A stretch of 64,000 nucleotides of DNA from Candidatus Gastranaerophilales bacterium (GTDB taxonomy: Bacteria; Cyanobacteriota; Vampirovibrionia; Gastranaerophilales; Gastranaerophilaceae). A program made the position numbers and the translations under genes. The notes beneath the pieces were generated by a model that did not search any database, was not told the DNA's origin, and saw nothing but the letters and a program-made list of their open reading frames with translations. The stretch is taken from the NCBI GenBank assembly GCA_944324445.1, contig CALUWL010000001.1:33561-97560 (forward strand). Reading direction: 5' to 3'. This document shows, piece by piece, positions 10,209 through 20,400 of this stretch. Numbering within the stretch: the first letter of the stretch is position 1; each line of letters begins with the position of its first letter.

Positions 10209-10679
10209 ATGAAAAAAATATTAAAAAGAGAAGAAATTTTAAAAACAATTGAAAAATTAAAAAATGAAAATAAAACCATAGTTTTTACAAACGGCTGTTT
10301 TGATATACTTCATGTCGGACATGTAAGATATTTAAAAGAATCCGCTAAATATGGAGATATTTTAATTGTAGGTTTAAATTCAGATAGTTCAGTTAAAGAA
10401 CTTAAAGGTGAAAGCCGTCCTATAAATAACGAAAACGATAGAGCTGAAATCCTGAGCGCTTTATATTTTGTAGACTACATTGTAATTTTTAACGAAAATA
10501 CACCGGAAAACCTTTTAGATGAAATCAAACCGGATATTTACACAAAAGGCGCAGATTACACAATCGAAACTCTCCCTGAAGCAAAAACGGTTCTAAAAAA
10601 CGGCGGAAAAGTTGAATTTATAAACCTTGTAGAAGGAAAATCCACCACTAACATCATTAAAAAAACTCAAAATTCATAA
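10209..10679 (+). CDS. rfaE2: D-glycero-beta-D-manno-heptose 1-phosphate adenylyltransferase (RfaE2/HldE C-domain type)
   Basis: A 156-residue stand-alone nucleotidyltransferase corresponding to the C-terminal domain of HldE. It activates heptose-1-phosphate with ATP to ADP-heptose for the lipopolysaccharide inner core. The nucleotide-binding motif GCFDILHVGHV (HxGH) is near the N-terminus, ENDRAEILSAL mid-protein and EGKSTTNII near the C-terminus, as in RfaE2. The kinase half (RfaE1/HldA) is not in this window. It precedes the lpx genes, which fits a role in envelope polysaccharide, although a CDP-glycerol-type cytidylyltransferase is a distant alternative for the fold. Ribosome site AAGGA at 10194-10198. 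Confidence 0.88.
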   Translation: MKKILKREEILKTIEKLKNENKTIVFTNGCFDILHVGHVRYLKESAKYGDILIVGLNSDSSVKELKGESRPINNENDRAEILSALYFVDYIVIFNENTPENLLDEIKPDIYTKGADYTIETLPEAKTVLKNGGKVEFINLVEGKSTTNIIKKTQNS

Positions 10680-10703
10680 AACTTCTAACTTTTGTTAAAA
10701 AAA

Positions 10704-10732
10704 TTGGCAAAAAAGATTTATTGTTATACAAT
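10704..10732 (+). promoter_or_regulatory. Sigma70-type promoter of the lpx operon
   Basis: TTGGCA (10704-10709), a 17-base spacer and TACAAT (10727-10732) give a near-consensus housekeeping promoter. Transcription would start near 10739, leaving a leader of about 25 bases before the lpxD start with the ribosome site AAGGGAG (10753-10759). Confidence 0.62.
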
Positions 10733-10764
10733 AGATATACAAACTAGTACAAAAGGGAGTGAAA

Positions 10765-11889
10765 ATGGGTGAAATGAATGCAGGCGAAAAAAAATTCAGC
10801 CTTGAAGAATTGTCTCAATTAGTAGGCGGTATTTTAACAAAAGTGCAAGATGCAACAATAACAAAGGTTGCTCCGCCAAAATTAGCTGATGAAAATACGC
10901 TGGCTTTAGCTATGAACGAAGATGAAATCGAAAATATGGCTCAATCTAAAGCAAAAGCGGTGTTAGTTCCTTTGGGAGTTAATTTGGAAGGCATTTCAAC
11001 TATTGAAGTTGAACGCCCCAGACTTGCATTTATGAAGCTTTTAAATATTTTCTATATTGCTCCTGATACCCCAAGAAACATCCACCCGACTGCAGTCATT
11101 GATGAAACTGCTAAAATTGGAAAAAATGTTTCAATCGGTGCAAACGTTGTTATTTCAAGAGGAGTTGAAATCGGCGATAACACAGCTATAATGCCAAATG
11201 TATATATCGGAAAAAACTCTAAAATAGGTTCTGATTGCTTATTCCACCCTTCTGTTAACGTGGGAGATTTTGTGCAGATAGGTTCTCGCTGTATTCTACA
11301 TCACGGAGTAAGCCTTGGTGCGGACGGTTTTTCTTTTGTAACAGAAGCCCCAAGCAACATAGAACAAGCCCGTCAAGAAGGCGCAATCAAAGAAACAAAC
11401 ACCGAAGTTAAAGTATTTAAAATCCCTTCGCTTGGTTCAGTTGTAATCGGTGATGATGTTGAAATCGGCGCAAATACAACAATAGATAGAGGCACAATAG
11501 AAAACACAACAATTGGCAATCAAACAAAAATTGATAACCTTGTTATGATTGGACACAATTGTAAAATAGGCAATGCCTGCACAATAGTATCTCAAGTAGG
11601 TATTGCAGGAAGCTGCGTAATTGGAGATAGAGTCGTTATAGCAGGTCAAGCAGGCTTAAAAGACCACGTTGAAATCGGTGATGATTCAATTATTCTTGCA
11701 AAAGCAGGTGTTACAAAATCATTCCCGAAAAAATCAGTCATCATGGGAGCTCCTGCAGTTCTTAGAAAAGATTTCATCAAGAGACTTAAATATCTTGATG
11801 AAGCCGAAATAATGGTTCAAAAATACAAAAAATACCAACATTTATTAGAAGATTATGAGAAATTTTTAAATGAAGACGCTAAAATCTAA
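10765..11889 (+). CDS. lpxD: UDP-3-O-acylglucosamine N-acyltransferase LpxD
   Basis: LpxD adds the second hydroxyacyl chain from acyl-ACP to UDP-3-O-acyl-glucosamine in lipid A synthesis, in the cytoplasm. The protein has the small N-terminal uridine-binding domain (about 10-100) and a long left-handed beta-helix of hexapeptide repeats (about 110-340). The catalytic-histidine region is MIGHNCKIG, and a C-terminal helical tail follows. The frame opens at GTG 10759, but that GTG is part of the ribosome site AAGGGAG; ATG 10765, five bases after that site, is the better start (374 residues). Its 3' end overlaps lpxC by 20 bases. First gene of lpxD-lpxC-fabZ-lpxA. Confidence 0.95.
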   Translation: MGEMNAGEKKFSLEELSQLVGGILTKVQDATITKVAPPKLADENTLALAMNEDEIENMAQSKAKAVLVPLGVNLEGISTIEVERPRLAFMKLLNIFYIAPDTPRNIHPTAVIDETAKIGKNVSIGANVVISRGVEIGDNTAIMPNVYIGKNSKIGSDCLFHPSVNVGDFVQIGSRCILHHGVSLGADGFSFVTEAPSNIEQARQEGAIKETNTEVKVFKIPSLGSVVIGDDVEIGANTTIDRGTIENTTIGNQTKIDNLVMIGHNCKIGNACTIVSQVGIAGSCVIGDRVVIAGQAGLKDHVEIGDDSIILAKAGVTKSFPKKSVIMGAPAVLRKDFIKRLKYLDEAEIMVQKYKKYQHLLEDYEKFLNEDAKI

Positions 11890-12691
11890 CTTAACATTAA
11901 ACGGTGCGGGGCTTATGTTTGCAGCTCCCGTTGAAATAACATTAAAACCATCAGATAAAAAAGGTATAAGATTTTTTATTCAAGACGGCATTGTTGAAGC
12001 AAAAGTTGAAAACGTTGTATCAACAGAACATTGCGTTATTTTGGCTGATGTTGAAAACGGTGCAAAACACAAAATCGCCCTTGTTGAACATTTTATGGCA
12101 GCATGTGCAATAAAAGGAATTGATGCACTTGATGTACATTTTAATTCTCAAGGATTTGAAATGCCTATTTTCGATGGCAGTGCAAAAAAATGGATTGAGG
12201 AATTTGATAAAATAGGATATTCCGGTTCAACTGATGAAATAGAGCCGCTTAAAAGTGTTGTAACTTTCCAGAAAAATAATTCATCCATAGTTATTATGCC
12301 AGCCAAGGAAAATACAACAATAACATATTCCGTTAATTTTAATCACCCTGATTTACGTCAAAGATGGGTAAATTTAGATGAAAACAACATTAATGAAATA
12401 ATAGAAGCCAGAACCTTCGGTTATTTGAAAGACCTTGAAAAATTCCAAGCAGCAGGATATTCTAAAGGCGTTACAATAGAAAACACCGTAGGATTAACTG
12501 ATGACGGATATACAACAGCTCTTAGAAGCGAATTTGAACCTGCCAAACATAAAATTCTTGATATAATAGGGGATTTATATTTAACAGGTTATAATCCGCT
12601 AAAATTAAAAGCAAATATTTTGGTAAAAGAAGCAGGACACGGTTACCACGTTGAATGTGCCAAAATTTTAAAACAAATATTAAATAAATGA
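11870..12691 (+). CDS. lpxC: UDP-3-O-acyl-N-acetylglucosamine deacetylase LpxC
   Basis: LpxC is the zinc-dependent deacetylase of the committed lipid A step. At 273 residues it is a little shorter than the E. coli enzyme (about 305). Recognisable elements are EHFMAAC with the first zinc histidine, [35 protein letters not shown] with zinc His and Asp, and the C-terminal catalytic histidine in AGHGYHVE. It is a free-standing LpxC, not the LpxC-FabZ fusion of some phyla. The start ATG lies 20 bases inside lpxD, implying coupled translation. fabZ follows after 10 bases. Confidence 0.95.
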   Translation: MKTLKSNLTLNGAGLMFAAPVEITLKPSDKKGIRFFIQDGIVEAKVENVVSTEHCVILADVENGAKHKIALVEHFMAACAIKGIDALDVHFNSQGFEMPIFDGSAKKWIEEFDKIGYSGSTDEIEPLKSVVTFQKNNSSIVIMPAKENTTITYSVNFNHPDLRQRWVNLDENNINEIIEARTFGYLKDLEKFQAAGYSKGVTIENTVGLTDDGYTTALRSEFEPAKHKILDIIGDLYLTGYNPLKLKANILVKEAGHGYHVECAKILKQILNK

Positions 12692-12701
12692 GGAGATAAT
12701 A

Positions 12702-13148
12702 ATGGATTCAATAGTTACACCGATATCATTGGACTACAGCGAAATATTAAAAATGCTGCCGCATAGATATCCGTTTTTGTTGGTAGACAGAATAACAGAA
12801 TGTGTCCCCGGTAAATATTCAAAAGGATATAAAAACGTTACCTTTAACGAACCTTTTTTTCAAGGACATTTTCCTGAAAATCCAATAATGCCGGGTGTAC
12901 TTCAAATTGAAGCATTAGCTCAAACATCTGCTCCAATCTTAATGACAATGGAACAATACAAAGGAAAATTAACACTTTTTGCAGGAGTTGAAGGGGCAAA
13001 ATTCAAAAATATTGTAAGACCCGGCGACAAACTTGAAATGGAAACAGAGTGCCTCAAAGTCAAAGGCCCAATAGCAAAATGCTTAGGAAGAGCCTATGTA
13101 GACGGTAAACTTTGTACAGAAGCGGAATTAACAGTAGCATTAAAATAA
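12702..13148 (+). CDS. fabZ: 3-hydroxyacyl-ACP dehydratase FabZ
   Basis: A 148-residue hot-dog-fold dehydratase of type II fatty-acid synthesis. It competes with LpxA for 3-hydroxyacyl-ACP and so sets the balance between phospholipid and lipid A. The catalytic histidine is in LPHRYPFLLVDRI, and the family motif GHFPENPIMPGVLQIEALAQ carries the catalytic Glu. A strong ribosome site AGGAG lies at 12691-12695. It sits between lpxC and lpxA, the usual order in cyanobacteria and many other Gram-negative bacteria. Confidence 0.97.
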   Translation: MDSIVTPISLDYSEILKMLPHRYPFLLVDRITECVPGKYSKGYKNVTFNEPFFQGHFPENPIMPGVLQIEALAQTSAPILMTMEQYKGKLTLFAGVEGAKFKNIVRPGDKLEMETECLKVKGPIAKCLGRAYVDGKLCTEAELTVALK

Positions 13149-13160
13149 AAAGGATTAAAA

Positions 13161-13985
13161 ATGACCTCCAGTAAAATTCATCCAAGTGCAATAATTGATA
13201 AAAGCGCTAAAATTGCACCTGATGTAGAAATTGGCGCATACGCAATAATAGGACCCGATACAATTATTGAAGAAGGCTGCAAAATAGGAGAAAGTGCCAA
13301 TATTCAATATTCTAAAATAGGAAAAAATACAAAAATTTCACCTTTTGCTTCAATCGGCGGCGAGCCCCAAGATTTAGGCTACAAAGGAGAACATACAGGA
13401 GTAGTAATAGGTGAAAATTGCTGGATAAGAGAATTTGCAACCGTAAATAGAGCCTCAGGCGAAGGCTGCAACACTATTGTAGGCAACAATTGCATGCTTA
13501 TGGCATACACTCATGTTGCTCATAATTGCACCCTTGAAGATAACGTTATTATGGCAAACGCTGCAACTATAGGCGGTCATTGCCATGTAGGTTTTGGTGC
13601 TTTTCTTGGCGGAATGTCAGTTTTTCATCAACACGTAAGAATTGGAGAAATGGCAATTATATCAGGAGCATCAGCAGCAAGAAGCGACATAATTCCGTAT
13701 TGCAAAGCAGAAGGAATCCCGTGTCTGCCTATTGGGCTTAATGCTATAGGTTTAAGAAGAAAAAATGTTGATAAAGAATCAAGAGATGCAATCCACAAAG
13801 CTATAAGACTCTTAAGAAACGAACATTATAACACCACTCAAGCTCTTGAGTTAATTGAACAAGAATTTAAGGGTAATAAATATGTAGATAGACTTGTGGA
13901 TTTCGTAAGATCATCCAAAAGAGGATGTACATTAAGATTTAAAGCAGCTTACCATGGTCAAATAGAAGAAGACGGGGAAGAATAA
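13161..13985 (+). CDS. lpxA: UDP-N-acetylglucosamine O-acyltransferase LpxA
   Basis: LpxA performs the first reaction of lipid A synthesis, moving a 3-hydroxyacyl chain from ACP to UDP-GlcNAc. The 274-residue protein has an N-terminal left-handed beta-helix of hexapeptide repeats from IHPSAIID onward. The catalytic histidine region is MAYTHVAHNC. A C-terminal helical domain begins near IGLRRKNV and carries the RxLRN-type helix. Length and architecture are typical. It ends directly against the next gene (stop 13983-13985, start 13986), so the aminopeptidase is very likely in the same transcript. Confidence 0.95.
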   Translation: MTSSKIHPSAIIDKSAKIAPDVEIGAYAIIGPDTIIEEGCKIGESANIQYSKIGKNTKISPFASIGGEPQDLGYKGEHTGVVIGENCWIREFATVNRASGEGCNTIVGNNCMLMAYTHVAHNCTLEDNVIMANAATIGGHCHVGFGAFLGGMSVFHQHVRIGEMAIISGASAARSDIIPYCKAEGIPCLPIGLNAIGLRRKNVDKESRDAIHKAIRLLRNEHYNTTQALELIEQEFKGNKYVDRLVDFVRSSKRGCTLRFKAAYHGQIEEDGEE

Positions 13986-15092
13986 ATGTTTAATCCGCTG
14001 ATTAAAAAATATGCAGATGTTCTTGTAAATTATTCAACTAAAGTAAAAGAAAACGATTTAGTTATAATCTACGCAAGAGGGTATGCAGCACAGCCATTGG
14101 TTAAAGAAATTTACAAGGCTTGCCTTATAAACGGTGCAAATCCAATTGTAAGAACATCAATGGATGAATTAGCGGAAACTTTTATTAAATATGCAAACGA
14201 TAAACAGCTTGAATATGTTGATGAAATGTCAAAAATTGAAGTTGAAAAAGCTGATGTAATGATTTTTATCGGTGCACCGAATAACGTTAAGAATATGGCA
14301 AACGCCGACACGGAAAAACTTGCTAAACGCTCAAAAGCAGTGCATCCTATTTTAGCTAAAAGACTGGAGCGCTCGGCTAAAAATGAAATGCGCTGGGTAA
14401 TAGCTGATTACCCCACAAATGCTCTTGCTCAAGAAGCTTCAATGAGCCTTGAAGAATACAGCGAGTTTTTAATTAAATCTTGCTATCTTGATTTGGATAA
14501 TCCTGTTGAAAAATGGGAAGAAATAGATAAAGAACAAAAAAGATTAGCTGAAATTTTAAATAAAACATCCAAAATCCGTTTTCTCGGAGAAAAAACAGAT
14601 GTTACTTTTTCGACCAAAGGAAGAATCTGGGTTCCATGCTCAGGCAATATGAATTTTCCGGACGGCGAAATATTTACATCTCCCGTTGAAGATAGCGCCG
14701 AAGGTGAAATCTATTTCGATTTTCCGCAAAATTACCACGGTTCAAGCGCAAAAGAAGTATATATTAAATTAAAAAACGGCAAAGTCATTGAAGCAGAAGC
14801 TCAAAGCGGCAATGAATTTTTACAAAGTATGTTAAATACCGATGAAGGCTCCCGTTTTGTAGGAGAAATTGCAATCGGCACAAACGAAAGAATACAAGAT
14901 GTAACAGGAAATATACTTTTTGATGAAAAAATCGGCGGTTCAATTCATGTTGCTTTTGGTGCAAGCTATCCTGAAGCAGGCGGCAAAAACAAATCAGGTC
15001 TGCATTGGGATATGATTAAAAATATGAAAAATGGCGGCAAAATATTTGCTGATGATAAATTAATATATGAAAACGGCAAATTTATAATTTAA
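13986..15092 (+). CDS. M29-family metalloaminopeptidase
   Basis: A 368-residue thermophilic-type (AmpS/PepS/aminopeptidase T) M29 peptidase that removes N-terminal residues from peptides in the cytoplasm, using two metal ions. Family landmarks include the N-terminal Rossmann-like half and the C-terminal catalytic half. The latter has metal-ligand motifs FPDGEIFTSP and GEIAIGTN, the histidine in GSIHVAFG and the HWD segment near the end. No signal peptide is seen. It lies in the lpx transcript immediately after lpxA and one base before the polyprenyl synthase gene. A direct link to lipid A is not evident, so this is probably simple operon packing. Confidence 0.88.
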   Translation: MFNPLIKKYADVLVNYSTKVKENDLVIIYARGYAAQPLVKEIYKACLINGANPIVRTSMDELAETFIKYANDKQLEYVDEMSKIEVEKADVMIFIGAPNNVKNMANADTEKLAKRSKAVHPILAKRLERSAKNEMRWVIADYPTNALAQEASMSLEEYSEFLIKSCYLDLDNPVEKWEEIDKEQKRLAEILNKTSKIRFLGEKTDVTFSTKGRIWVPCSGNMNFPDGEIFTSPVEDSAEGEIYFDFPQNYHGSSAKEVYIKLKNGKVIEAEAQSGNEFLQSMLNTDEGSRFVGEIAIGTNERIQDVTGNILFDEKIGGSIHVAFGASYPEAGGKNKSGLHWDMIKNMKNGGKIFADDKLIYENGKFII

Positions 15093-15093
15093 G

Positions 15094-15999
15094 ATGGATA
15101 AAACAAAAAAAATTAAAGAAATTGTACCAATCTTAACTGATGATCTCGATTTTTTTGAAAACGAATTAAGAAAAATCATAAATCAGAGCAATGATTTCTT
15201 AAAAGACGACTTAACAAGTTTTATGTTTTCAAATCCAAAAAGATTAAGACCGATTTTTACACTTTTATTTGCTCAAATTTTAAATATAGCAGATTTTAAA
15301 ACCGTAATAAATATATGTCTTGCTATTGAAATATTGCATAATGCATCGTTAATCCATGATGATATTTTAGATAATGAAAAATTAAGAAGAAATAACCCGA
15401 CTTTTTTTGAAAAATATGGCGCAAAAATAGCAGTTTTAGAAGGTGATTTGCTTTTGAGCATGGCATTAAATGTTTTAAGTGATACAAATCTTGAAATCTT
15501 AAAAATTTTTTCGGATAAAATTCAAAAAACTCTTGACGGTGAAATCCAACAAAATGCAACAATAAATAAATTAACAGATGAAAAACAATATATTAAAAAA
15601 ACCTTTAATAAAACCGGAAATCTTTTTTTAGCAGGACTTGAGTCTCTTTTTACACTAAAAAAAATTGACGATTGTATAAAATCAAACTTAATAAATTTTA
15701 TGCAAAACTATGCTATTGCTTTTCAAATTAAAAATGATACCGATAATATTGTAAATAAAAATTCAACAGATATTAAAAATGGAAACTACACTTTGCCTGT
15801 GTTATACTTTTGCAGTGAATACGGTTACAATATTCCCGATTGCAAAAATCAATGTTTTCAAAAATGCATTAAAAAAGCTAACAAAAAAGTTGCAGAATAC
15901 AAAAATCTTGCACTAAGCTATCTTGAAAATACCGAAAATACTATATACAAAGAAACCTTGATTAACTTATGCAATCAGACTTTAAGGAGCAAATTTTGA
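15094..15999 (+). CDS. Polyprenyl diphosphate synthase family protein with altered second Asp motif
   Basis: A 301-residue trans-isoprenyl diphosphate synthase homologue. The first aspartate-rich motif is intact: DDILD at 89-93, followed by NEKLRR. The upstream KRLRP substrate-binding segment is also present. The second aspartate-rich motif, normally DDxxD after FQ, reads NDTDN at 214-218 (FQIKNDTDN), losing the first and last aspartates that help hold the magnesium cluster for isopentenyl diphosphate. It may make a quinone or carrier side chain with modified kinetics, act as a subunit of a heteromeric synthase, or have lost activity. It overlaps the signal peptidase gene by a few bases. Confidence 0.8.
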   Translation: MDKTKKIKEIVPILTDDLDFFENELRKIINQSNDFLKDDLTSFMFSNPKRLRPIFTLLFAQILNIADFKTVINICLAIEILHNASLIHDDILDNEKLRRNNPTFFEKYGAKIAVLEGDLLLSMALNVLSDTNLEILKIFSDKIQKTLDGEIQQNATINKLTDEKQYIKKTFNKTGNLFLAGLESLFTLKKIDDCIKSNLINFMQNYAIAFQIKNDTDNIVNKNSTDIKNGNYTLPVLYFCSEYGYNIPDCKNQCFQKCIKKANKKVAEYKNLALSYLENTENTIYKETLINLCNQTLRSKF

Positions 16000-17321
16000 T
16001 ATATACGGAAAAAATTAAAGAATTTTTTATTAAAAATTATAAATTAATACTTTTTTTACTAATATTTTTCTGTGTTTGCTTTGTGTACAACATAAATAAT
16101 CCCACTTTAAATTACATTTTAAAAAGAGGGATATTGCTTGAATATTCAATTCCAAATTATGATACTAAAACAAAAGATAGCCTCAAAGAATTAAATTTTA
16201 AATATCTTGATTCACAAATTTTTAAACTTGATAAAAAAGATTACGATTTTGAAAATGACCCTTATGAAAATGTTCTTTTTGTTCAAATACCAATGTTAGC
16301 AGATAAAAAAACGGAAGCTGAAATTAATAAAATTTCAGACGTAGTATTTAAAAATAATGAAAATTCAAAATTAATAGATGTTAGTGCACTGGGAAGCGAT
16401 TACAACCAACCTTATGGTGCTTTTTTAAAATTCTTAGGTATTTTATTTGTTTCACTTGTAATTTTTTATATTTCTTTGTATTTATTTTTCAATAAAGAAT
16501 TTTCAAAAGAAAAAATTAAAAAATCCGTTATTGGTTTTTGCGAAAAAAGAAAACAATCATGTAAAAAATTAATAAATAAAACAAAAGAAAAAGGGGTAAT
16601 TTACCTCATTAAAAAAATTCTATTTGATGACGCTGAAGATGAAAACGGCAATGAAAAAGAAACAAGTTTTACAAAAGAGATTATTTCAACGATTATTTTT
16701 GTACTTGTTTGCGTTATTTTAATCAGGTACTTTATAGGCGAATTACGCTGGATTCCATCAGGTTCAATGCGCCCTACCATACTTGAAAAAGATAGAGTAT
16801 TTGTTGAAAAGCTCGAATATCCTAAAAAAGAAATCAAAAGAGGGGATATACTTGTTTTCTATCCGCCTGAAGTTCAGCTTTCAAATTCACCTTTTGCGGT
16901 TTTATCAAGATTAACAGGCATTTTTTGCAAAGATATAGCATTCATTAAAAGAGTAGTAGGAATGCCAAACGATAAATTTGAAATTAAACAAGATAAAAAA
17001 GACGGTCAATATCGAGTGTTTATCAACGATAAAGCCTTAAATGAACCTTATATAAGCTCTAAAACAAATTGGACGCCATGCGCTGAAAATATGTATTGCG
17101 GACCTTTTATAATACCTGAAAATCATTATTTTATGATGGGAGATAACAGAAACAACTCTCAAGACAGTCGTTTTTGGGGCTTTTTAAATAAAAATAGAAT
17201 TATAGGAAGAGCAAATTTCATGTTCTTTCCTATTAAAAGAATAAATGTCCTAAAAGACAAATACATGATTTTAAATAAAAATTCTAAAGAAAAATCAACT
17301 TATATCGTCGATAGATATTAA
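15996..17321 (+). CDS. lepB: Signal peptidase I with long N-terminal membrane extension
   Basis: Type I signal peptidase that cleaves Sec and Tat signal peptides at the outer face of the inner membrane. The frame is open from ATG 15969, but ribosome site AAGGAG (15984-15989) is placed six bases before TTG 15996, which overlaps the preceding stop; this gives 441 residues. The Ser/Lys dyad is seen as IPSGSMRPT (S257) and FIKRVVGMP (K318), with box E GDNRNNSQDSRFWGF from G382. A transmembrane helix precedes S257. The extra N-terminal 230 residues contain a first membrane helix (about 12-32), a soluble domain of about 100 residues and a second helix (about 145-165). That extension is much longer than the two-helix anchor of E. 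coli LepB and has no function I recognise. Confidence 0.92.
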   Translation: MIYTEKIKEFFIKNYKLILFLLIFFCVCFVYNINNPTLNYILKRGILLEYSIPNYDTKTKDSLKELNFKYLDSQIFKLDKKDYDFENDPYENVLFVQIPMLADKKTEAEINKISDVVFKNNENSKLIDVSALGSDYNQPYGAFLKFLGILFVSLVIFYISLYLFFNKEFSKEKIKKSVIGFCEKRKQSCKKLINKTKEKGVIYLIKKILFDDAEDENGNEKETSFTKEIISTIIFVLVCVILIRYFIGELRWIPSGSMRPTILEKDRVFVEKLEYPKKEIKRGDILVFYPPEVQLSNSPFAVLSRLTGIFCKDIAFIKRVVGMPNDKFEIKQDKKDGQYRVFINDKALNEPYISSKTNWTPCAENMYCGPFIIPENHYFMMGDNRNNSQDSRFWGFLNKNRIIGRANFMFFPIKRINVLKDKYMILNKNSKEKSTYIVDRY

Positions 17322-17335
17322 TTTTTATATAAAAT

Positions 17336-17365
17336 TTGACATGACGCAGACTTTTATAGTGTAAT
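17336..17365 (+). promoter_or_regulatory. Possible promoter of the smc operon
   Basis: A perfect -35 TTGACA lies at 17336-17341. The best spaced -10 is TGTAAT at 17360-17365 (18-base spacer); TATAGT at 17355-17360 is closer to consensus but only 13 bases away. An alternative is that the element is not used and smc is read through from lepB. Confidence 0.4.
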
Positions 17366-17401
17366 TAAGATACCGGAGTAGGTTTTTTAAAAAATCAATC
17401 G

Positions 17402-20400
17402 ATGTATATAAAAGAAATAGAAATAGACAACTTTAAATCTTTTGCAAATAAAGTTACTGTGCCGTTGCTTGAAGGTTTTACAGCTATATCCGGTCCGAAC
17501 GGATCAGGAAAGAGCAACATTATAGATAGCGTATTGTTTGCGCTGGGCTTGACTACCGCCCGCACGCTGCGCTCCGAACAAGGTGTTGCTGATTTAATTA
17601 CAAACCACAACAAAAGAGGAGAAGCATCGGTTAAAGTAACTTTCGGAGATGAAAACGGAAACAGTGCAAATGAATTTTCCGTAAAAAGATATATAAAAAA
17701 AGGTAAAAACGGGGTTCAATCAAACTATTATTATAATGATAAACCCTGCACATTAACTCAAATTCACCTTGAGCTTGAAAAATATAACATTTCTCCAAAC
17801 AGCTACAACGTAATGATGCAAGGTGATGTAACAGAAATCACCAAATGTTCTCCAATGGAGAGAAGAAAAATAATAGATGAAATTGCAGGAACTGCTGATT
17901 TTGATAGAAAAATCACGCTTGCAGGCGAACAAATCCAAAGCGTTGAAGATAGAGTCGCAAACACAAACATCTTAATGGGTGAAATAGATAACAGAATTGA
18001 ACAATTAAAAGAAGAAAGAGAAGTTGCCCTAAAATATAAAAAATATAAAGACGAAAAAACTTCTCTTGAAAATCAAATACAAAGTGCAAAATATTTTGAT
18101 ACTGTTCGCTCTCTGGAGCTTGTTCATCAAAATATTCTTGCGGCTACAAAAGAAAAAAAAGAATTAAATCAAAAACTAAAAGAAGCAGAATCAAGAATTG
18201 AAGATACAAAAATAAAATACGATAAAATAAACGCAAAAGTTAAAGCACAAGGCGAAGAAAAACAACTCGAAGTCAAAAAAACAGCTGAAGAAAAAAAAGG
18301 TGAAATCGAAAGAAAAAAATCTGCAATTGCACAAGTTGAAAAAACCACTCTCGATAATTTAAAATCAATAGAAAGCTATAAAAACGGCATAGAAGTTCAA
18401 AAACAAAAAATTGAAGAATTTAAAAAAGCAATTGAAGAAAAAAATCTTGAACTTAAAAAATTAAATAAAGCACTGGAAGATAAAAAAGCCGAGCTAAATA
18501 AAATAATTAGCGAAATGACAGGCTTAAATAAATCTGCAGATGAACATATTCAAAACAGAAACAAATTAAGAAAAGAATTAGAAGATTTAAAAGACCAAGA
18601 AACACAATTAATAAAAGAGCAGCTTCCTTTAGAAAATGAATATAAAAATAACGAAGATAAAATCAAATCCACAAAAGAAACAATGGATAAGCTTTTAAAT
18701 GCTGCAAAAGTTTTTGAAAATGAAAAAGATAAATTAAATCTTCAAATAGAAACTCTTGAAAACGAAGTTAAGGATTTTAAACTTCTTCAAACCAAAACAT
18801 TTGAAGAATTAGATAAAACCAAAACCCAAAAGGAAGATAATTTTTATCAAATTCAACAAGCACAAAAAAGAATTGCAATACTGGATGCTAACAAAAACGC
18901 TTATAAATCAGTCGGTATGGGTTCAGGCATTGAAACCGTCATGAGAGCGCATATTGAAGGAGTACATGAACCGTTAGCACAACTGGCAGAAGTTGAAAGC
19001 GAATATATAGACGCTATTAATGTTGCAATGGGAGCAAGAGCCTTTTCTATTGTTGTAGATGACCAAGATACAGCCTATAAAGCTATACAAATATTACGCT
19101 CACAAGGAAGAGATAGGGCTTCTTTTATTCCACTTAGCATAATAAAAAAAGCTCCTGTAAAAATGGCGCTGCCCAAAGAAAAAGGGGTTATAGATTTTGC
19201 AATTAATTTGATTGATTTTGATGATAAATATATAGATGCATTTTATTTTGCATTAGGTGAAACCGTTGTAGTTGAAAACGAAACAACGGCAAAAAAACTT
19301 GCAGGAAAATATAGAGTCGTTACTCTAGAAGGCGATATAACAGAAAAAAGCGGTCTTATAACAGGCGGCGCAAGAAAGAAAAATGCATCATTCTTTGACA
19401 AAAGTCAAGAAAAAGAACTTGAAAAATACAAAAAAGCTCTTAAAAATCTTGAAGAGTCCACAAGAGATTTAGCTCAAAAAGAAAAAGATTTAGAGCGAAG
19501 ATTGGATGACATCAGACAAAAACATTCAAATGCTTTAAATAGCTTAAATTCAGCAAGAATTGAACTTAAAAATTTAATTTCAAATAATGAACAATCAGCT
19601 GATATTATCCAAAAAGGAAAAGATGATCTTAAGAGCCTTAAAGAAAGAAATACAAAACTTTCTAAGGAATTAGATTTATTTGAAAATCGCCACATTAAAT
19701 TAAATGATAAAATCCAAAAAACCCAAGAAGACCTTGAAGAAGTCGAAAAACTTATTGATGAGGGCGAATTAAAGAAATTAAAAGAAAAAACAAACGGAAT
19801 TGAAGAAGAAATTAAAACAATCGAAAAATCAATAATGACGGTTGAAAACGACATAGAAAAGGACGAAAATCAAATTAAATTCCAACAAAGTCAAATTTCT
19901 ACCCGTCAAACAGATATTGAAAAACTAACAAAAGATAATAAAAATTTAAAAACCGAACGTGAACAATTCATGCTCGAAATTGAAAATGTCAAAAAAGAAC
20001 TGGAAGCGCTTGAAAAAGAAATCGAAGAACTGGGCAAAAACCTTGTAGAATTGCAAAGTCAAAGAGATGAATTACAAGAAGCTCTTTTAGGGGCTAAAAC
20101 CGACAAAAATAAAATCCAAGACAATATAGAAAGATTGCTCGAGCAGGAAGAAAGCTACAAAGCAAGAAGGCGCGAACTTGAACCTATGCTTGAAAATATC
20201 TTAAAAGAATTTGAAGCAGCAGGAATTAACCCAAAAGAACTCGAGCAAACCGAAGTTCCTCTTGAAGAAATTACCTCTAAAATATCCAAACTACAAAAGA
20301 AAATGGAAGAATTGGAACCTGTTAATATGCGCGCTCTAACAGAATACGATGAAGTTATGGAGCGTCAAAATTCATATAAAGAAAAGGTTTTAACTCTTGA

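Noticed and set aside
10759..10764. GTG start for lpxD
   Set aside because: The GTG is the last part of the Shine-Dalgarno sequence AAGGGAG; the ATG at 10765 has ideal spacing.
19474..19854. Minus-strand frame of 126 codons inside smc
   Set aside because: Ser/Phe-rich antisense of a coiled-coil-coding region, a common artefact; no ribosome site.
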